Made by a program: the position numbers and the translations under genes. A model generated the notes under the pieces. It ran no database searches. It had not been told where the DNA came from and was given only the letters and a program-made list of their open reading frames with translations. This document shows positions 8,743-15,961 of a stretch of 37,655 nt of DNA, in pieces. This stretch comes from an uncultured beta proteobacterium (lineage in GTDB: Bacteria; Pseudomonadota; Gammaproteobacteria; Burkholderiales; SG8-39). Location of the stretch: the NCBI GenBank assembly GCA_903859155.1, contig CAIOLO010000036.1, forward strand, positions 1-37,655, given 5' to 3'. Every line of letters begins with the position of its first letter. Position 1 is the stretch's first letter.

Positions 8743-10005
8743 TCACCAGCCCATGGCTTCGTCGAATGCTTTCTTGACGTCCTCGGGCTGGCCGACCAGG
8801 AACGGGAATTCTTTGCGCCCCGCGCCGCTCAGTCCCTCGCCGGGCTTGAGGTTCCTGATCTGCTCCTGCGTCAGCCCTTCCACCAGTTCTTCGCGCGCCG
8901 CGATCGGCAGGCCCACGCATTCATTGACCCTGGGGTCGCGGATGATGGCTTTGGGATCGCCGCCCTTGGCAATGACCTCGAGATCGCTCAAGAACCTGCG
9001 CCGCATCATGACAATGCCGCGGTCGCTCAGGCCGAGGTGTTCCTGGGTGCGGTCGGCGACGGTGCCCTGTCCGACCCAGGCGACAAAATCCTGGTTCATG
9101 ATGTGCGAGGTGATCCAGCGTCCGGTCTTTTCATCGCGCACCGGACTGGTCCAGCAGGGTATCTTCTCCTGCACGTAAGGCTCGCGCTCCTTGGGGACGC
9201 GGCTGTAGAACCAGCCCACCGATAGCGTGGTCTCGTCATCGATGGGCACGCGCCACTCGAAGTGGTTGCCGGTAAACAGGGTGTTGGGCCACAGGCACAC
9301 GCGGCCGACAACCCACAGTGGATGCTTTTCGTCGCCGCCTTCGCGCACGCGCTTGTACTGTATGCCGTACTCGGATTCCTCGAAGTCGATCTTCAGGTGC
9401 CGCGGCGCCGACTCGCCGATCCTGCCTTTTAGGCGCAAGTCCCAGTTGTCGTGCATCCACTCGAAATGCACCGGGTCGATCGAATTCTCCTGGCACTGGA
9501 ACCAGTTGCAGGGCACTTCGGAAATCACGATCTGGACGAAACCGTTGTTCCAGGTGAAGGGTTCCCAGTTGGGCACCAGCGGCGCCGGCTCCGGCCCCAT
9601 GTAGGCCCACAACAGGCCGGCATGCGCCTGCACTCTGTAGTTCTTGATGCGGATGCGCTGCCTCTGCGCAGAGCCGGCTTTGGCAGTTTCCTCGAAGGGT
9701 TGCTCGATACAGCGCCCATCGGCGCTGTACAGCCAGCCATGGTAGTTGCAGCGGATGCCTTCCTTTTCGACGAATCCATAGGAAAGATCGGCGCGACGGT
9801 GTGCGCACTTGCGGTCGACCAGGCCGTAGTTTCCGCTCAGGTCCCGGTACAGCACCAGGTCTTCACCCAGGATGCGCAGCGCCTTGGTTTCGACCGCGTC
9901 CATCTGCGACACCGCGGCGATTGGATGCCAGTAGCGGCGCAACAGATCCCCCATGGGAGTGCCGGCGCTGGTTCTGGTGAAAACGCTGTTCTCGGATTCA
10001 TTCAT
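8743..10005 (-). CDS. Rieske [2Fe-2S] aromatic-ring oxygenase, phthalate 4,5-dioxygenase-like large subunit
   Basis: This 420-residue oxygenase component would oxidise an aromatic substrate using electrons from a separate reductase. The Rieske cluster ligands are Cys67-x-His69 (RKCAHRRADL) and Cys86-x2-His89 (IRCNYHGWLY). The mononuclear iron site is the D-x2-H-x4-H motif in NSIDPVHFEWMH (Asp177, His180, His185). Length and the N-terminal TPMGDLLRRYWHPIA segment fit the phthalate/vanillate-type single-component oxygenases. No reductase gene is in the window, so it must use one encoded elsewhere. The ATG at 10005 is preceded by a weak GGATC. It lies downstream of the Bug relic and Bug pair on the same strand. 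Confidence 0.9.
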   Translation of the reverse strand: MNESENSVFTRTSAGTPMGDLLRRYWHPIAAVSQMDAVETKALRILGEDLVLYRDLSGNYGLVDRKCAHRRADLSYGFVEKEGIRCNYHGWLYSADGRCIEQPFEETAKAGSAQRQRIRIKNYRVQAHAGLLWAYMGPEPAPLVPNWEPFTWNNGFVQIVISEVPCNWFQCQENSIDPVHFEWMHDNWDLRLKGRIGESAPRHLKIDFEESEYGIQYKRVREGGDEKHPLWVVGRVCLWPNTLFTGNHFEWRVPIDDETTLSVGWFYSRVPKEREPYVQEKIPCWTSPVRDEKTGRWITSHIMNQDFVAWVGQGTVADRTQEHLGLSDRGIVMMRRRFLSDLEVIAKGGDPKAIIRDPRVNECVGLPIAAREELVEGLTQEQIRNLKPGEGLSGAGRKEFPFLVGQPEDVKKAFDEAMGW

Positions 10006-10033
10006 GATATTTAGTCGGATCCATGAAATTTAA

Positions 10034-10217
10034 TTAGGTACGGTCGGCAGGCGTCGCGCGTGCGGCAGTGCTCGAGGCAATCAGGCCGCCAGCGCCGGGA
10101 ATGTTTTTCGAGACCGGCGCCTGGCCCAGTGCAGGCGAGATTTTGCCGGCCAGGATTGCGCCTGGGCCAGCCGGGCAAGCACCAGGAAAGAGGTATCAGC
10201 AAAAGACGATGTGGCAT
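10034..10217 (-). pseudogene. Relic of a Bug-family solute-binding gene
   Basis: Read on the minus strand, this gap keeps a strong GGGGAGGG site, an ATG (10217) and pieces of a Bug protein in different frames. One frame gives the end of a signal peptide and the mature start, FLVLARLAQAQSWPAK. A second frame then gives ALGQAPVSKNIPGAGGL followed by IASSTAARATPADRT and a stop at 10034. In intact Bug proteins the matching text is 'AQAQ.(Y/W)P.KP...' followed, after about 20 residues, by 'LGQ....E..(G)AGG.IA...VARA.PDGYT'. So one frameshift, an internal deletion of about 20 codons and loss of everything after the first 80 or so residues are visible. A 9-bp inverted repeat, CTGGCCCAG/CTGGGCCAG (10121-10129, 10162-10170), lies inside. 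Confidence 0.7.
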
Positions 10218-10239
10218 GTTCCCTCCCCCAAGGGTCAGC

Positions 10240-10266
10240 CGCGCCGGAGGTTGTCTCTCCGGCGCG
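10240..10266 (-). terminator. Strong hairpin downstream of Bug gene
   Basis: CGCGCCGGAG (10240-10249) and CTCCGGCGCG (10257-10266) form a perfect 10-bp stem with a 7-base loop. It is located 11 nt past the stop codon of the minus-strand Bug gene. A T-run is missing, so it may act as a terminator needing Rho or as a 3' stabilising structure. Confidence 0.5.
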
Positions 10267-10277
10267 TTCGGCGTGGC

Positions 10278-11330
10278 CTAATTTTCCAGCTTGATGCCCG
10301 CAGTCTTGACGATGCGCGACCACTTGGCGATTTCCGATGCGATGAACTGGCCGAACTGCTCGGGCGTGCTCGCGCCGGCCTCCAGTCCCTGTTTGGACAG
10401 CACTTCGGTGACTTCTTTTGCCGCCAGCGTTTTCACCATTTCGGCATTGAGTCGCGCAATCACCGGAGCCGGGGTGTTCAGTGGAGCGGACAGGCCGAAC
10501 CAGGTATAGGTCTCGAAGCCCGGCAGTCCCGCTTCGGCCGAGGTCGGCACATCGGGAAATACCGGGTGGCGCTTGTTGCTGGCCACCGCAATGGCGCGCA
10601 GCTTTCCGGCCCGCACATGCTGTTCCAGGCCCGAGGGGACGACGAAGATCATCTGGATCTGGCCGGCCATCAGGTCGTTGGTGGCGGGCGCCGCACCTTT
10701 GTACGGAACGTGCACGATATCGACGCCGGTCATGGATTTGAACAATTCGCCCGCCAGGTGCGTCAGCGTGCCGTTGCCGTTGGAGCCGAAATTGAGGGCG
10801 CCCGGTTTTGCCTTCGCCAGGTCAATGAGTTCGCGCAGCGACCTGGCCGGCACACCGGGATTGACCAGCACCATGCTCGGTGCAATCGCCATCATGCTCA
10901 CCGGCGCAAAAGACTTGATCGGGTCGTAGCGGATGGCCGGATTGAGGATGGGGCCGGTTACCAGGGTCGAGAGACTTCCAATCACCAGCGTATAGCCGTC
11001 CGGTGCCGAGCGCATTACCGCCTCGGTTGCAATGGTGCCGCCGCCGCCGCCCTGGCTCTCGACGATGAGCTGCTGGCCCAAGCCCTCGGACAGGCGCTTG
11101 GCGACCACGCGCGCCATGATGTCCGCCGGGCCCGCGGGAGCCATGGGAACCATCAGTTTGACGGCTTTGTTGGGATAGGTTGATTGCGCCTGGGCGACAC
11201 CGCTCAGGCCCGACGCAGCCAAAGGGAGGAGGGCGCCGCAAAGTACTGCTTTGGACCCGGCCCGGCGCAGGAATTTGCGCATTGGAGCGGATGTCGCGTC
11301 GATTCGATGGATTAATGCACTGCTTTTCAT
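10278..11330 (-). CDS. Bug/TctC-family solute-binding protein, tandem copy A
   Basis: This 350-residue exported binding protein has a signal peptide, after a charged N-terminal stretch, that ends VAQAQ before STYPNKAVKLMVP. The motif MAPAGPADIMARVVAKRL and the Gly run SQGGGGGTIATEAV follow. The start chosen is ATG 11330, which has GGAA upstream; ATG 11282 (MRKFLRRAG) is a possible shorter start. The frame stays open another 171 codons upstream, but those overlap the neighbouring gene in another frame and are not real. It is closely similar along its length to the next gene (11404-12453), so the two arose by tandem duplication. Most differences are conservative. Confidence 0.9.
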   Translation of the reverse strand: MKSSALIHRIDATSAPMRKFLRRAGSKAVLCGALLPLAASGLSGVAQAQSTYPNKAVKLMVPMAPAGPADIMARVVAKRLSEGLGQQLIVESQGGGGGTIATEAVMRSAPDGYTLVIGSLSTLVTGPILNPAIRYDPIKSFAPVSMMAIAPSMVLVNPGVPARSLRELIDLAKAKPGALNFGSNGNGTLTHLAGELFKSMTGVDIVHVPYKGAAPATNDLMAGQIQMIFVVPSGLEQHVRAGKLRAIAVASNKRHPVFPDVPTSAEAGLPGFETYTWFGLSAPLNTPAPVIARLNAEMVKTLAAKEVTEVLSKQGLEAGASTPEQFGQFIASEIAKWSRIVKTAGIKLEN

Positions 11331-11403
11331 GGGAAGTTTCCAGCAAAGGACAAAGACATAGTTTAGCGCGAGTTTTTCGCGACGACGGTCTGATCCAAGC
11401 AAA

Positions 11404-12453
11404 TTAATCCGTGAGCTTGATACCCGCCGCCTTGATGGTGCGCGACCACTTGGTGGTTTCAGTGGCGATGAACTGAGCGAATTGCTCCGGTGTGCTCGCG
11501 CCGGCGTCCAGCCCCTGTCTGGCGAGCACTTCGTTGACCTCTTTTGTCGCCAGCGTTTGCACCATTTCGCTGTTGAGGCGGCCGACCACGGCAGCGGGGG
11601 TGCCCTCCGGGGCCGACAGGCCGAACCAGGTGTAGGTTTCGAATCCCGGCAAACCGGCTTCCGCCGCCGTCGGCACCTCGGGGAATACCAGGTGCCGTTT
11701 GCTGCTGGCCACCGCCAGGGCGCGCAGTTTTCCAGACCGGATCTGCGGTTCAAGACCCGAAGGAACGATGAATATGATTTGTATCTGCCCGGCGATGAGA
11801 TCATTGGTGGCGGGCGCCGCGCCCTTGTAGGGCACGTGCACAATGTCGACGCCAGTTATCGATTTGAACAACTCGCCGGCCAGATGCGGCAGGGCGCCGG
11901 TGCCGTTGGAGCCGAAATTGAGCGTTCCCGGTTTTGCCTTCGCCAGATCAATCAGCTCGCGCAGTGTCCTGGCCGGCACGCCGGGATTGACAAGCGCCAT
12001 GCTCGGCGCAATCGCGATCATGCTGACCGGGGCAAAGGATTTTGTCGGGTCGTAGCGGATGGCGGGATTCAGAATGGGTCCGGTGACCAGGGTGGACAGG
12101 CTGCCAATCACCAGCGTATAGCCGTCGGGTGTCGCGCGCGCCACGGCTTCGGTTGCGATGCTGCCGCCGCCGCCGCCCTGGCTTTCGATGATGAGTTGCT
12201 GGCCGAGTCCTTCGGACATGCGCTTGGCGACCACCCGCGCCATGATGTCCGCCGGGCCCGCGGGGGCGAAGGGCACCATCAGCTTGATGGGCTTGCCGGG
12301 ATAGGTTTGCGCCTGCGCGAAACCACCCGCCGTCAGCGCGGCCAATGCCAGGACGGTGCTGCAAAACGCTGCGTTGAATCGGCTGTGGCGCAGGGTTGTG
12401 CGCACGGGCGAAGAGGCTTGTTTGGTGTTACGGCTTATCGCGTCGGGGTGCAT
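11404..12453 (-). CDS. Bug/TctC-family solute-binding protein, tandem copy B
   Basis: This 349-residue paralogue of the preceding gene shares, for example, GSLSTLVTGPILNPAIRYDP and VDIVHVPYKGAAPATNDL. The signal peptide cleaves near GFAQAQ before TYPGKPIKLMVP. A GGGAG site precedes the ATG at 12453. The gene sits 57 nt downstream of the flavin monooxygenase and 73 nt upstream of copy A, all on the minus strand, so one transcript probably carries all three. Two near-copies may differ in ligand affinity or simply raise dosage. Confidence 0.9.
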   Translation of the reverse strand: MHPDAISRNTKQASSPVRTTLRHSRFNAAFCSTVLALAALTAGGFAQAQTYPGKPIKLMVPFAPAGPADIMARVVAKRMSEGLGQQLIIESQGGGGGSIATEAVARATPDGYTLVIGSLSTLVTGPILNPAIRYDPTKSFAPVSMIAIAPSMALVNPGVPARTLRELIDLAKAKPGTLNFGSNGTGALPHLAGELFKSITGVDIVHVPYKGAAPATNDLIAGQIQIIFIVPSGLEPQIRSGKLRALAVASSKRHLVFPEVPTAAEAGLPGFETYTWFGLSAPEGTPAAVVGRLNSEMVQTLATKEVNEVLARQGLDAGASTPEQFAQFIATETTKWSRTIKAAGIKLTD

Positions 12454-12510
12454 GGTGGTCTCCCGGGAGTGGATAAAGAAACAATGAAACCGCAGTCTAG
12501 CGCGTATCCG

Positions 12511-13701
12511 TCACAGCATTCCGCAGCGTCGCAGCGATGCGATCATCGACGATTGCAGCAGAAACTGACGCGCCAGTTCCGGGTCGGCGGCCTTTCTGCG
12601 GTACTCCGCGAACACCTGTTCGCGCGTAGTGTCGTCCGCCTTGAGGTTGCTGACGTTCTGGTCGGTCTGCTTGAGGATCGCATCCATGGCTTCGGGCCGG
12701 CGCTGCGACTCGTAGCCGTCGAGTTCGGCTTCGCCGGCTTCCCCCAGGCATACCTTCGCCAGCCGGCCGGCGAGGCTGAAGGCGTCGTGCAGGCCGCCGT
12801 TCAGGCCCATGCCGCCCTTGGGGTTATTGAGGTGGGCGGCATCTCCGGCGAGAAAAATCCGTCCCCTGCGATAGGCGGCGGCCACACGCTGATGCGCGGT
12901 GTAGACGCCGCGCACCGGTATCGGCGGCGTGCCAATGGCCGGCATCAGCGCGCGCAGGCGCCCGTATAGGTATGCATCGCTCAGCGCCGTCGCGTCCGGC
13001 GTATCGTCGGTGAGCGGCAGGCTGATGCGCCACAGGTCGGGTATGCGCAGGATGTGCGCGTAATTGCCGGGATCCGAAACGTAATTGACTTCGCGAAGGT
13101 CCGGGAAGAATTGCTTGAAATCAAACGGCGTGCCCATCACCAGAATGCGATCCGGATAGGTCTTGCCCTCGAAGGCGATATCCAGAATCCGCCGCGCCGT
13201 GCTGCGGCCGCCGTCGGCCGCCACCACATAGCGCGCATCGAGGTGCTTTTCCCCATCGGGCGAGGTCGCGGTGACTCCGACGCGATCGCCCCTGTCGGTG
13301 ATGCCGGTGACTTCATGGCGGTAGAGCAGCGTGGCCGCGGGGTGCCCGGCCAGTTCGGCATGGAGGTGTTCGGAGAGCTTGTATTGCTCGCACTGCACGC
13401 GATACGGATGGCGCGTGTCACCGCGCAGCAGCGCATGGTCGAATTCGGCGACCTTGCCTTCCTTCCAGCCGCGAAACTGCGTGATCGGGCACCGCAGTCC
13501 CATGCGCAGAAAGGCTTCGGTGATCCCGGTATTCTCGAAAAGGTCGAGGGTGGCCGAGTGTATCGTCGAGGCGCGGTAGTCCTTTTGCACCGAGGCGGCC
13601 TTCTCCAGAACCGTGACGGGGACGCCGCGCCGCGCCAGCAACCAGGCGACGCTCAGTCCGACGGGGCCTCCGCCGATGATCAACACGCTGTTTTTTTCCA
13701 T
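12511..13701 (-). CDS. FAD-dependent aromatic monooxygenase (MhpA/PheA/UbiH superfamily)
   Basis: This 396-residue class A flavoprotein hydroxylase would insert one oxygen atom into an aromatic substrate with NAD(P)H. The Rossmann FAD motif is VLIIGGGPVGLSVAWLLARRG (GxGxxG near residues 10-15), followed by VLEKA. The second FAD motif is RIFLAGDAAHLNNPKGGMGLN near residue 285, and the central VVAADGGRSTARRIL matches the DG fingerprint that binds both FAD and NAD(P)H. The extra C-terminal thioredoxin-like domain of the longest MhpA/PheA members is absent. It heads the minus-strand Bug cluster and diverges from the cupin gene, consistent with hydroxylation followed by ring cleavage. Confidence 0.88.
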   Translation of the reverse strand: MEKNSVLIIGGGPVGLSVAWLLARRGVPVTVLEKAASVQKDYRASTIHSATLDLFENTGITEAFLRMGLRCPITQFRGWKEGKVAEFDHALLRGDTRHPYRVQCEQYKLSEHLHAELAGHPAATLLYRHEVTGITDRGDRVGVTATSPDGEKHLDARYVVAADGGRSTARRILDIAFEGKTYPDRILVMGTPFDFKQFFPDLREVNYVSDPGNYAHILRIPDLWRISLPLTDDTPDATALSDAYLYGRLRALMPAIGTPPIPVRGVYTAHQRVAAAYRRGRIFLAGDAAHLNNPKGGMGLNGGLHDAFSLAGRLAKVCLGEAGEAELDGYESQRRPEAMDAILKQTDQNVSNLKADDTTREQVFAEYRRKAADPELARQFLLQSSMIASLRRCGML

Positions 13702-13821
13702 GAACTTTCCAGGTCGACAAGTCTTAGGTGACGGATTGCGCCTTCAGGCGGCAGGCTCGGGCCACCTGCAATGGCATTCCGCCGGTTGCAGGGGTAATAT
13801 CGAATGCGGGGGTCAGGTTCA

Positions 13822-13854
13822 ATTCGCAGACTCAATTCTCAGACGATTCGCAGA
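13822..13854. promoter_or_regulatory. Three spaced ATTC-CAGA direct repeats, possible operator
   Basis: ATTCGCAGA (13822-13830), ATTCTCAGA (13835-13843) and ATTCGCAGA (13846-13854) recur with starts 13 and 11 bases apart, close to helical spacing. They lie in the divergent promoter region between the flavin monooxygenase and the cupin gene, 30-60 nt before the cupin ATG. This spacing suits a regulator binding one DNA face, but no matching regulator gene is in the window. Confidence 0.35.
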
Positions 13855-13884
13855 GGCGATTCAGCACGCATAGCGGGGGACAGC

Positions 13885-14853
13885 ATGGGCAGTAACGACG
13901 TAAGCGCGGCAATTTCCGGCGCACAGAACCTGGATGAACTTTATCCCATTTTCGGCGCCGCACGTTTTACCGCTGGCTGGCACAAGAAGCGGCCTTCTTT
14001 GTGGCCCCATCCAACCACGCAGTACCGGCCCATGGTGTGGCGTTACGGCGACGGCAAACTGGCGCTGAATCGCGCCGGCGACTGGATCAGCACCGAACTG
14101 GCCGAGCGTCGCAACCTTATCATGTACAACCCGGTGGGCGACAACGATTACAACACCGTCAAGACCATCATCTGCGCCTACCAGATGATCAAGCCCGGCG
14201 AGTACGCCAAATCGCACCGCCACACCCCCAACGCGCTGCGCCTGATGCTCGATGGCGGGCCCGGCGTCTACACCGTGGTCAATGGCGTCAAACTGCCGAT
14301 GATCGCCGGCGACGTTCTGCTCACGCCCAACTGGTGCTGGCACAGCCACTACAACGAAGGCAAGGAAAATGGTTTCTGGATCGACTTCCTGGATGTGCCG
14401 CTGGTGCACCTGCTGGAGCCGATGTTCTTCGAGCAGGACCATGCCAAACCGCAGGCGGTGATCGAAGAGCCGGTGGCGCATGATTTCTGGTTTCCTTATG
14501 CCTCGACGCAGCAGGATCTGGCCGCTGCCGCCCCCGACGCGCAGGGTGTGCGCCGCATCACGCTGGCAACGCCGGTGTTCAAGACCATCGAGCTGCGCTT
14601 CCACCACATTCCCGCCGGCAAGGCGACGCGCAGGCGCCGCACCACTGCGAGCAGCGTGTTCGCCTGCACCGCGGGCGCCGGTACGGTGCGAGCCGGCGAC
14701 GAGCGGCTGGAATTTGCGCGCGGCGACGTGGTTGCGATGCCCTCCTGGACGCCGTTTGCGATCGAGGCGCGCGACGATGCGGTGCTGTTCGAGTGCACCG
14801 ACGAAATACTGCTGCGCAAGATCGAGCTGCTGCGCGAGGAAGATCTCGGCTGA
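13885..14853 (+). CDS. Bicupin dioxygenase, gentisate 1,2-dioxygenase-like
   Basis: This 322-residue cupin protein of the gentisate / 1-hydroxy-2-naphthoate / salicylate 1,2-dioxygenase group would open an aromatic ring next to a hydroxyl group using Fe(II) and O2. The first cupin carries the metal ligands in KSHRHTPNALRL (His111, His113) and GDVLLTPNWCWHSH (His153, His155). The second, C-terminal cupin (about 225-310) keeps the fold but not the histidines. The chosen ATG at 13885 follows a GGGGA site; earlier in-frame starts give a tail with no family character. It diverges from the flavin monooxygenase (hydroxylation, then ring cleavage) and is followed 45 nt later by a Bug gene. Confidence 0.85.
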   Translation: MGSNDVSAAISGAQNLDELYPIFGAARFTAGWHKKRPSLWPHPTTQYRPMVWRYGDGKLALNRAGDWISTELAERRNLIMYNPVGDNDYNTVKTIICAYQMIKPGEYAKSHRHTPNALRLMLDGGPGVYTVVNGVKLPMIAGDVLLTPNWCWHSHYNEGKENGFWIDFLDVPLVHLLEPMFFEQDHAKPQAVIEEPVAHDFWFPYASTQQDLAAAAPDAQGVRRITLATPVFKTIELRFHHIPAGKATRRRRTTASSVFACTAGAGTVRAGDERLEFARGDVVAMPSWTPFAIEARDDAVLFECTDEILLRKIELLREEDLG

Positions 14854-14898
14854 GGCCGGGGCAGCCCCTTTAATCCAATGCCTGGAGGAGACCCGGTC

Positions 14899-15858
14899 AT
14901 GAAAGGCAAGTCCGTTGTCGGTTTGATGTTGTGGATCGCGGCGCAGGCGGCGCTGGCGCAGCAGTGGCCGGTGAAGCCGGTGCGCGCCATCCTTCCCTAC
15001 ACGCCGGGCGGATTGGCCGACGTGGTATTGCGCGCAGTCGCCCTCGAGATGGGGAACAACATCGGCCAGCCGGTGGTGGTTGATAACCGCGGCGGCGCGG
15101 CCACCATGATCGGCGCGGAGGCGTGTGCGAAGGCCCCCCCCGACGGTTACACCCTGTGCCTGGTGTCGGTGGATACCACCAGCATCACCCCCTTTACCAT
15201 GAGCAGGGCGCCGATCAATCCGCGCAAGGATTTCGACGCGGTCACCAACCTGTTTTTCGTCAAGGTGGGATTGACGGTGAACCCGGCGCTGGGCGTCAAT
15301 ACGCTGGCGGAATTCATCGCCAAGGCCAGGGCCAAACCCGGAGGCTTGAATTACGGGTCGACGGCGAACAACGTCCGCCTGTTCATGGATGAATTCAACC
15401 GCGTCAACGGTACCGACGTGCGTTTCATCAACTACAAGGGCGGCGGCGAGGCGGTAACCGCATTGCTCGGCAACCAGATCGAGGCGCTGTATTTCGGCCT
15501 GGGCAACCTGACCGGCCACCTCAAGTCGGGCAAGCTCAAGGCCATCGCGGTGGACGGCTCCACCCGCTCGCCTCTGCTGCCGCAGGTGCCCACACTCACC
15601 GAACTGGGCTACCAGGGACGCGCGCTGCGGGCGTGGTTCGGATTTCTCGCGCCGGCCGGCACGCCCAATCCGCAGATATCCCGGCTGAACGCGGAAATTG
15701 TCAAGGTCGCGGGGCAGCCGGCTTTCATCGAGAAGCATCTCAGCGCTCTGGGTCTCGAACCGGTCCTTAATTCGCCGGAACAGTTTGCGCAGTACCTCAG
15801 GGAAGACATCGACAAGGGCGAGGCGCTGGTCAAGCAGGCGGGTCTGGTCGACAACTAG
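14899..15858 (+). CDS. Bug/TctC-family periplasmic solute-binding protein
   Basis: This 319-residue secreted protein has a signal peptide ending AQAALAQ before QWPVKPVRAILPYTPGGLADVVLR. The ATG at 14899 is preferred because GGAGGAG lies 8 nt upstream; an ATG at 14878 lies before that site. The motif FINYKGGGEAVTAL matches the second lobe. It is likely co-transcribed with the cupin dioxygenase and could bind that pathway's aromatic acid. It is more similar to the Bug protein at 5634 (for example EACA..APDGYT-type segments) than to the tandem pair. Confidence 0.9.
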   Translation: MKGKSVVGLMLWIAAQAALAQQWPVKPVRAILPYTPGGLADVVLRAVALEMGNNIGQPVVVDNRGGAATMIGAEACAKAPPDGYTLCLVSVDTTSITPFTMSRAPINPRKDFDAVTNLFFVKVGLTVNPALGVNTLAEFIAKARAKPGGLNYGSTANNVRLFMDEFNRVNGTDVRFINYKGGGEAVTALLGNQIEALYFGLGNLTGHLKSGKLKAIAVDGSTRSPLLPQVPTLTELGYQGRALRAWFGFLAPAGTPNPQISRLNAEIVKVAGQPAFIEKHLSALGLEPVLNSPEQFAQYLREDIDKGEALVKQAGLVDN

Positions 15859-15933
15859 ATCCACCCGAAGGCCGGCCTGCCGCGCCGCTGTTCGACGGCA
15901 CGCCGCTCCGGGCTCAGTTCAGGGCCATTTTCC

Positions 15934-15961
15934 CCCGGGCAACCGGGCGGATGGGTTTTTT
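15934..15961 (+). terminator. Weak intrinsic terminator candidate
   Basis: CCCGG (15934-15938) and CCGGG (15943-15947) flank a GCAA tetraloop, and six T residues follow at 15956-15961. It lies 76 nt after the Bug stop and touches the end of the convergent radical SAM gene. The 8-base gap between stem and T-run weakens the call. Confidence 0.35.

Noticed and set aside
11331-11843. 171-codon upstream extension of the Bug gene at 10278
   Set aside because: It overlaps the neighbouring Bug gene in another frame, is Arg/Pro/Ser-rich and lacks any signal. The true protein starts with its signal peptide at 11330.
13861-15864. 667-codon minus-strand open frame opposite the cupin and Bug genes
   Set aside because: Composition is Arg/His/Gln-rich with no family motif. 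Both real genes on the plus strand have clear domains and ribosome binding sites.
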